A DNA stretch of 64,000 nucleotides. It comes from Proteus mirabilis ATCC 29906. Its GTDB lineage: Bacteria > Pseudomonadota > Gammaproteobacteria > Enterobacterales > Enterobacteriaceae. The position numbers and the translations under genes were made by a program. A model generated the notes under the pieces. The model was not told the origin of the DNA. It did no database searches and worked only from the letters and a program-made list of their open reading frames with translations. Below, piece by piece: positions 58,692-64,000 of this stretch (its first letter is position 1; each line of letters starts with the position of its first letter). The stretch spans positions 576,332 to 640,331 of the forward strand of contig NZ_GG668576.1 in assembly GCF_000160755.1 (NCBI RefSeq). Direction: 5' to 3'.

Positions 58692-59240
58692 TTAAAATCC
58701 TTTTGGTGCTTTAGCGAATGTTTTGCCGGCTTTCGCAGCACCTGAGCCACCACCACCGAACGGACTCCATGTACCACCAGCCAACTGATACGCGCCATAA
58801 GCTTGAATAGGGGCTGTTAATAACGTTGTCATTGCACCCATATTGCCTGAGCGTCTTGCCATTTTTGCATTAAGGCGATCATTCTCAGCTTGCATACGAT
58901 AGCCATACGCTTCACGAGAAGCGTTATTAACCATAGTTAACGCATCAAGCTCACCCATTGCAGCAGTATCACCTAAAATATCTAAAGCCCCAGCAGTGCT
59001 TAAATCAATGCCACTGGCTGACATTGTTGCTGCCTGTGTACCTGCTAATTGGCGAGTGCGTCTACGCTGTTCTTGTGCCTGAGCATTGCCTTTATTAATT
59101 GCATCAAGTGCAGCATCTTCATTAATTTTGGCGTTTTGATTAGCCACTGATGCTTGAAATTTACCATCGGTATATTGTCCGTATGCTTGCAATGCAGAAG
59201 TACCAATTACTGCTGCCGCTAATGTTGTTGGTTCACACAT
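58692..59240 (-). CDS. Virion core protein, T7 gp14-like
   Basis: A 182-residue alanine/glycine/glutamine-rich protein ([47 protein letters not shown]). This composition and the position directly before the lysozyme-bearing ejection protein match the gp14-type internal core family of short-tailed phages. One base overlaps the upstream gene. Confidence 0.78.
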   Translation of the reverse strand: MCEPTTLAAAVIGTSALQAYGQYTDGKFQASVANQNAKINEDAALDAINKGNAQAQEQRRRTRQLAGTQAATMSASGIDLSTAGALDILGDTAAMGELDALTMVNNASREAYGYRMQAENDRLNAKMARRSGNMGAMTTLLTAPIQAYGAYQLAGGTWSPFGGGGSGAAKAGKTFAKAPKGF

Positions 59241-59710
59241 TATTTAGCCCTCAATGTAAAACGATGGAAAGGTAACTGAAGTAAACCTGTTGGCTTTGCT
59301 TCTTCAATCTGAAACCCCAACCAATGGAGCCAAGCCTTAGCAATATGATTACGTTCATCGACATAATTCATCAGTGTTGGGTATTGCCCTAACATCTGTT
59401 TTAAGATGGGTTTACAGCGCCGTAGAAAAGTTTTCTGGTGTTGCTCTAATAAATCAGTCCCCACTAGCCAAGGGATACCTAAACCAGTAAGTAATGAGCC
59501 AGAAGCAACACCAAAAATAGTCACCACCTCATCATTAATAATGCCGACATAGGCTTTAGTAGAAACAGATAAGCCATGTCGTAATACCTGCTCAGGTGTT
59601 TGCATTGACATAGCGTAGAACTCATCAACATCAGCTTGTCTTACATGTGGTAATAAACGAACAATATGTTCATGAGTAGCAGGAATAATTTGTACATGAT
59701 GTTTTTTCAT
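59240..59710 (-). CDS. Internal virion protein, T7 gp13-like (GNAT-like fold)
   Basis: A 156-residue protein with the pattern HVQIIPATHEHI and GLGIPWLVGTDLLEQHQKTFLRRCKPIL, and a central GNAT-like strand (AYVGIINDEVVTIFGVA). It matches the small acyltransferase-like protein that sits between the tail tube and gp14-like genes in many podoviruses. I chose ATG 59710, two bases after the previous gene's stop; a start 7 codons upstream is possible. Confidence 0.72.
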   Translation of the reverse strand: MKKHHVQIIPATHEHIVRLLPHVRQADVDEFYAMSMQTPEQVLRHGLSVSTKAYVGIINDEVVTIFGVASGSLLTGLGIPWLVGTDLLEQHQKTFLRRCKPILKQMLGQYPTLMNYVDERNHIAKAWLHWLGFQIEEAKPTGLLQLPFHRFTLRAK

Positions 59711-59711
59711 A

Positions 59712-62174
59712 TCAGAAACCACCAGCATCAATACGCGGAATAACAGAGAGCACCGCTAACGGTAACGGATCAACCTGTCTAATAAAGACACGTCCGTTTT
59801 TGCTCCAATCTGCATCTAAATTAATTTCAACAATGCCTGTGGCATCATCAACAGGATTGTCGTAAAACTCGAATTGACGTTGAGGATACTCATATAGCCG
59901 TTCTTTTTCAGTACCAGCCCAAATACCCCGACTACTATTTACAATTAAGCTGGCAACCTTAATAAGCTTCTTCTTATCAAGTAATGTTTCTTGCCCATTG
60001 ATATGGATATCAAGCGTTTCTAATTCGCTGGTAATAGGTAATCCGATATGTACTACGGCTGATGGCGTATCAATTTCCACTGTACCATTGGTGACAATGG
60101 CCTGCGGTGAAACATTAGCATCGGAAAGAATATTAACTGTCTTACCTTCAAGATGATTTAAGCCAGCAAAGCGATAGCGGGCTATGCTCCATTCAGTAGT
60201 GGGCGTATTTTGTAATACTGGTGGAATATTGCGATTAGCAGAAATAACCACTTGATTTTCAGATACATATTGAACAATCTTACAGCGAAGCTCTTTATGT
60301 TCATTATCTTCAAAATAAGGAATATTGACGGCACTACCAATATCAGAAGCACTAAAGACCGGATCACCTGAAATCACTAATGGATAGTTTTCTTGATAGT
60401 TCCACTCACCCGCTCCACCAGTGATGGTTGCTGTTTTTGATATATCAGTATTTCTACCGTCATAACTTAAGCCAGAATCCACAAAGAAAGCATCTTCTGT
60501 ACGAGTAAATAAACGGCTGGCTAATCGTTCTACATACCGAACCTGTTTACCGTTTACTGTGCGCTGAACAATAAAATAAGCTGAATCTTCATTGCCTTCA
60601 CTGATCGAACACGTTGACTCAAATTTCCCTTCTGTCGATTGTGGCGCCCATGCAAAAACTTGTTGTTCTCTTAAATAGGTTAAAGCCAGCATTAACCCAT
60701 CGTCACGTATGCACCATGCAATAGAATATGGAACCGTAGTAAATGACCAATCAACAATACGGTGGCGTTGAAATAGGTGATTTGCCAACATAGTTAAGTC
60801 AGTGCCTTGATACCCATCCACATCAAAGGAATACGATAAATCACGCACAGCACTGCCTTTCTCTTGTATATAAAGCGCAATGTTCGCAACAGAGATTGGA
60901 GGTAAATCACTTGAACCGTTAGCCCCTTGTGATGACATTGAAAAACTGGAAGGTGTAAGTACTTTATTCTGATCGCCTGTGATTTGATATTCACCACCAG
61001 AGGTCAATGCCACCAGCGAACCGACATCGATCAAATGGCGAATTTCATTTACTTGACGACCTGCATACGTGTAGATAATGCGATCATCATCTTGGATAGG
61101 GTTGTTGCGTCCAAAGTCTTTATAGTCACCGCTACGACTGGCCCATATCGTTTGTGGATAGGCACGAGAGCCGGCAAAGAATAAACGTTGTTGGTAATAA
61201 ACAACGGTGCTTGGATAACCATCAACATCATTCCACACTGCACGCGCCCATTTATGGCTTGCATTATCTTCACCAACGGCATTGGATGGAATATAAGAGA
61301 GCACCTTTCCTGTGGCTGTTTTGCCATCTTCACTAACAGTTTCAATTTTTACGATACCAAAACCACTATGCAAATATTCCCACTGGATCCCTGTATCACC
61401 ACCCCAACCATCCCAACTCATTCCTTCCGTGTGAGAAGGTCTTAGTGTTCCTGTTTTACCGCCACTATTGGCACGATAATAGTTACTGTCAGCACGGCGT
61501 TGATCATTAAGGTTGGTTGTTTTATCTGTTTCCCATACAGGAACCGCATCAATATCACGTTGCTCTAAATAGAACTGTTTACCTATTTGCTCGCTACCAA
61601 AAATATCATGCGTAGACGTTAACGTAATTTGCCCTGTGCTTGCACTGGCATAGACTTTCATTGCCTTATCGGTATTGATATCTTCAAAGGGGCCGTTCTT
61701 GGTTTCAACGGAGACTAACTTCCAATCATCATGATCGTAACGCTGTAACTCCATTGGTGGATAATCAGTATGAACAATCGTCATAACATCGGCTGATTGC
61801 GTATACTTCAAATCAAATAAATCAGCTTCTTTATAAGGTGTCGCTAATTCAAACACTTCGCCTTTATGTTCACCATCAGCATAGAGAACCTGCCCACCAT
61901 CTTTAAACACGCGAATATAACGATCACCAAACTCTAACGCATAGGTTTGTACGGTGCTGAATTGGAAAGGAATAAGGCGAGACTTCTTATTTTGATACTT
62001 TGTTTCAGCAATAAATCGTGTGCCTGGTCTATTCTCAACGCCACCATATTGACGAACAATAAAGTTATGGCACTTGCGCAGTGCAGTTGAATACTTCGCA
62101 AGATCAACACGACCATATAGGCTTGGTGCAATTTCACCGCCTGAAAAACTAGGTTGAATAAGACTAAATGACAT
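59712..62174 (-). CDS. Tail tubular protein B (tail nozzle)
   Basis: An 820-residue protein whose N terminus (SFSLIQPSFSGGEIAPSLYGRVDLAKYSTALRKCHNF) and RQYGGVENRPGTRFIAET segment are diagnostic for the nozzle protein of short-tailed phages (T7 gp12-like). It forms the distal tube below tail tubular A. Length is normal. It overlaps the previous gene by one base. Confidence 0.9.
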   Translation of the reverse strand: MSFSLIQPSFSGGEIAPSLYGRVDLAKYSTALRKCHNFIVRQYGGVENRPGTRFIAETKYQNKKSRLIPFQFSTVQTYALEFGDRYIRVFKDGGQVLYADGEHKGEVFELATPYKEADLFDLKYTQSADVMTIVHTDYPPMELQRYDHDDWKLVSVETKNGPFEDINTDKAMKVYASASTGQITLTSTHDIFGSEQIGKQFYLEQRDIDAVPVWETDKTTNLNDQRRADSNYYRANSGGKTGTLRPSHTEGMSWDGWGGDTGIQWEYLHSGFGIVKIETVSEDGKTATGKVLSYIPSNAVGEDNASHKWARAVWNDVDGYPSTVVYYQQRLFFAGSRAYPQTIWASRSGDYKDFGRNNPIQDDDRIIYTYAGRQVNEIRHLIDVGSLVALTSGGEYQITGDQNKVLTPSSFSMSSQGANGSSDLPPISVANIALYIQEKGSAVRDLSYSFDVDGYQGTDLTMLANHLFQRHRIVDWSFTTVPYSIAWCIRDDGLMLALTYLREQQVFAWAPQSTEGKFESTCSISEGNEDSAYFIVQRTVNGKQVRYVERLASRLFTRTEDAFFVDSGLSYDGRNTDISKTATITGGAGEWNYQENYPLVISGDPVFSASDIGSAVNIPYFEDNEHKELRCKIVQYVSENQVVISANRNIPPVLQNTPTTEWSIARYRFAGLNHLEGKTVNILSDANVSPQAIVTNGTVEIDTPSAVVHIGLPITSELETLDIHINGQETLLDKKKLIKVASLIVNSSRGIWAGTEKERLYEYPQRQFEFYDNPVDDATGIVEINLDADWSKNGRVFIRQVDPLPLAVLSVIPRIDAGGF

Positions 62175-62779
62175 TATGACAACCTCGCTTGTGTGAATTC
62201 ATCCATATAATCAGTTGGCTCTGCTGACTCACTTAATGAATGTGCGGCCGCGCTTTTAATAACACCTTGATAAATTTGTAGTGCTTCACCACCAATACCC
62301 GCATTTGATGCCAATGGACGAGCCAATTCAGCCGCTAAACGCCATGCAAGCGCATCTTTAAATAACGCATCAAACATATTTACGTCAGTAATACGTGCAA
62401 CATATTCAAGCCATGCACTAGGGTGATCAGTAAAAATTAATCGACCAGTACCGTTTTCATCTGAACCAACATGAAAATGGATTGCCGTATCTGGTCTACG
62501 GTACTTTTGATGAGGTTCGACAATACCAATGGCTTTTAGGCAATCATTAGGATAACGATAGGCATACGCCCAATTAGGTGGGGGATTATTTGTATTGGCT
62601 AATGCCACCTTTTTAGTCGCAAAGTTCCAAGGAAAATCGGCAAGCACACTATCACGGCATTGCGCATAATGAAGGTTACATTGAACGGCTTCTTTGCTGG
62701 CTTCAGTCATGCTATTAATTGAACGACTATTACCAATGCGACTTAATGCAATATTGCAAATTTCAATTTCTGAGGCCAT
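62174..62779 (-). CDS. Tail tubular protein A (head-to-tail adaptor)
   Basis: A 201-residue protein with the typical N terminus SEIEICNIALSRIGNSRSI and DSVLADFPWNFATKKVALA, matching T7 gp11-like tail tubular A. It forms the ring between portal and nozzle. It overlaps its neighbours by one base on each side. Confidence 0.88.
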   Translation of the reverse strand: MASEIEICNIALSRIGNSRSINSMTEASKEAVQCNLHYAQCRDSVLADFPWNFATKKVALANTNNPPPNWAYAYRYPNDCLKAIGIVEPHQKYRRPDTAIHFHVGSDENGTGRLIFTDHPSAWLEYVARITDVNMFDALFKDALAWRLAAELARPLASNAGIGGEALQIYQGVIKSAAAHSLSESAEPTDYMDEFTQARLS

Positions 62780-63090
62780 TACTCACCCCCATCAAAAAGA
62801 ACATCTGCCGTTGATTTTGTGTCGCCTGCACCTAGAGCCAGATCGGTTATTTGTAACTCTACATATACTGACTTCTTACCTTCACGTTCATTAATGGATT
62901 TAGACAGTATTTTGGCAACAGCAGACAGCTCAATACTTTCACCAACATCAGGAATAGAAACACCTAATTTTTCTATTGTGTCGTTTTCAAGTGAAATACG
63001 TAGCCCGTATGGATATTCTTCACGAGTTTCTTTTTCACCTTTGGCATTTTCATACGTTTCTGTGCTGGTTTTTAGGTTGATTAGTTTCAT
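62779..63090 (-). CDS. Small late structural protein, possibly capsid-stabilising
   Basis: A 103-residue protein between the head and tail genes (KLINLKTSTETYENAKGEKETREEY onward), with a mixed beta/charged composition. I do not recognise it firmly; its position next to tail tubular A and after small head proteins suggests a capsid staple or head-completion role. Confidence 0.6.
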   Translation of the reverse strand: MKLINLKTSTETYENAKGEKETREEYPYGLRISLENDTIEKLGVSIPDVGESIELSAVAKILSKSINEREGKKSVYVELQITDLALGAGDTKSTADVLFDGGE

Positions 63091-63153
63091 TGGATATCTC
63101 TCGGCTCAGGTAGAAAATAAAAAAGGGGCTTTCGCCCCCTTTATCATCGGGGG

Positions 63154-63495
63154 TTAAACCCCAAGTTCTTTCCGCTTTTCATCTATTGCGGTGCGCATTT
63201 TATCTGCGCCCATATTGTGATGAGGTGCTTTACCAAATAGCTGGGTATATTGCTCACGAAGCGCATCAAGGCTTGAATCAATTGCCACACCTGAACCGCT
63301 AACAGCAATATTACTTATTCCTTCACCAGTATTATCACCAGCTCCATCAGCCACACTATGAGTATTAAGTCGAGCATCAGCGCCACCAATTAACGCTAAG
63401 TTATCACCAGCTATACCGTCGTACTCAACCTCTTCATCGATTTCAAGTAGACGCCCAGCGATAAATGATTTTTTTAAAACCTTATATCGTGACAT
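63154..63495 (-). CDS. Small phage head-region protein (HI1506-like C terminus)
   Basis: A 113-residue protein. Its C terminus (LREQYTQLFGKAPHHNMGADKMRTAIDEK) resembles a short helical motif found in Mu-like and other prophage head-region proteins (HI1506 type). Function unknown. It lies 8 bases after the cement protein gene. Confidence 0.6.
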   Translation of the reverse strand: MSRYKVLKKSFIAGRLLEIDEEVEYDGIAGDNLALIGGADARLNTHSVADGAGDNTGEGISNIAVSGSGVAIDSSLDALREQYTQLFGKAPHHNMGADKMRTAIDEKRKELGV

Positions 63496-63503
63496 GTCAA
63501 ACC

Positions 63504-63935
63504 TTATTGAGTTACAGCATCGTAAATAGGATGAGCATCAACAGTTAGGTTAATGCCCGCAGTGAACTTACCCGCCGTTAATGGACCTTCTGCAACAACA
63601 TATTGCAGGCGCAGGTACTTCAGAACGCCTTGAGGTACTTTCGCCACAATACGTTTACCTGCATTTAAATCAGCAATTGGCATTGCCGCAGATTCAAAGA
63701 TAGATTTAGCATCAGAGAATTTATCATCTGTCGCGGTTTCTAACTTAATTTGAACAGTCGCTTCACCTGCTGCTTTAGCCTGTTCAGTCACTTGTGCAAA
63801 CAGCTCTAATGGCTCACCAATACCGATATCACGAAATGTACCATGCACTGGCGTTAAGTCGATAATTTGCTTACTTACAGCAGATGCAGTAACCGCCTGA
63901 TCCAGTGAAAAAAGCGTTTCTTTATCTAAAATCAT
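63504..63935 (-). CDS. Bbp16-like capsid cement protein
   Basis: A 143-residue protein (ILDKETLFSLDQAVTASAVSKQIIDL, then GIGEPLELFAQVTEQ) that fits the family of Bbp16, the capsid cement protein of Bordetella phage BPP-1. It should bind the outside of the capsid and stabilise it; the major capsid gene should lie just upstream, beyond the window. I chose ATG 63935, with GGAG 9 bases upstream; a longer frame from 63989 has an unlike-phage N terminus. Confidence 0.75.
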   Translation of the reverse strand: MILDKETLFSLDQAVTASAVSKQIIDLTPVHGTFRDIGIGEPLELFAQVTEQAKAAGEATVQIKLETATDDKFSDAKSIFESAAMPIADLNAGKRIVAKVPQGVLKYLRLQYVVAEGPLTAGKFTAGINLTVDAHPIYDAVTQ

Positions 63936-64000
63936 TTTGACTATCTCCAAATAAATGAAAGTTAGCGGAGCCGTTAAACGACACCGCAATAACTTATTTC

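Larger units (their letters stand above)
44263..64000. mobile_element. Podovirus-type prophage, late region (incomplete at right edge)
   Basis: From about 44.3 kb to the end of the window the genes are phage late genes on the minus strand: capsid cement, tail tubular A and B, T7 gp13/gp14-like, two giant ejection proteins, tailspike, holins, endolysin, Rz/Rz1. This set and order fit a short-tailed phage of the T7-tail/Bordetella BPP-1-like kind. Plus-strand inserts are a small gene and a gtr cassette. Integrase and early genes must lie beyond 64000. The left boundary is an estimate, between 44140 and 44462. Confidence 0.85.

Noticed and set aside
44263-64000. Diversity-generating retroelement, expected because the prophage looks BPP-1-like
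   Set aside because: No reverse transcriptase, template/variable repeat pair or Mtd-like gene is visible; the receptor gene is a tailspike instead.

Overview
The window is a stretch of AT-rich chromosome from an Enterobacterales species, most likely Proteus or a close Morganellaceae relative. This is inferred from the low GC, from genes that resemble E. coli proteins at high identity, and from E. coli-like gene neighbourhoods (ansA-pncA, msrB-gapA-yeaD-mipA, dadA-dadX, fadR-nhaB-dsbB, uvrY-uvrC-pgsA-glyW-cysT-leuZ). No database search was possible, so species assignment is an inference.

Layout. 1-20 kb is core metabolism and envelope: the end of asparaginase ansA, nicotinamidase pncA, yeaC, msrB, gapA, yeaD, mipA, hypF, the D-/L-alanine catabolic pair dadA-dadX, fadR, nhaB, dsbB, a DUF333 lipoprotein, emrE and sotB. 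It continues with two metal-linked loci: a Met/His-rich DUF305 protein behind a MerR/CueR-type promoter, and a zevAB-like DUF1007/NicO zinc system with a near-perfect Zur box. 19.5-23.5 kb holds a stable-RNA cluster (tRNA-Gly, tRNA-Cys and three tRNA-Leu(TAA)) downstream of uvrY-uvrC-pgsA; the UvrY here has a receiver domain without its phosphorylation residues.

23.8-44.1 kb is more accessory in character: a nitroreductase; a GlpX-type bisphosphatase; a four-gene carbohydrate-type operon (DeoR-HTH/PfkB fusion, amidotransferase-fold protein, DMT permease, phosphotriesterase-family hydrolase); an RNA end-healing and ligation pair (HD/P-loop kinase plus RNA ligase); an SDR dehydrogenase; a lipoprotein plus papain-fold hydrolase pair; a LexA/CI-like S24 repressor; a ModE-boxed molybdate-type ABC transporter; a SorC regulator; cutA; and two tandem RlaP-type nucleotidyltransferases. 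The RNA ligase pair and the RlaP pair lie about 9 kb apart, and both belong to families tied to RNA repair.

44.3 kb to the end is the late half of a podovirus-type prophage, on the minus strand from the right edge: a Bbp16-like capsid cement protein, small head proteins, tail tubular A and B, T7 gp13/gp14-like proteins, two >1000-residue ejection proteins, a tailspike, then a lysis cassette (two holin-type proteins, endolysin, Rz with embedded Rz1). Plus-strand cargo interrupts this operon: a small unknown gene, and a complete gtrA-gtrB-gtr(C) O-antigen glucosylation cassette placed directly between the tailspike and the lysis genes. The integrase, repressor, replication, terminase, portal and major capsid genes are not in the window.

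The strongest points for a second look are the four readable metal or nutrient operators (Zur, ModE, MerR/CueR, CRP), the phosphorylation-dead UvrY, the RNA-repair genes, and the receptor/receptor-modification arrangement in the prophage.
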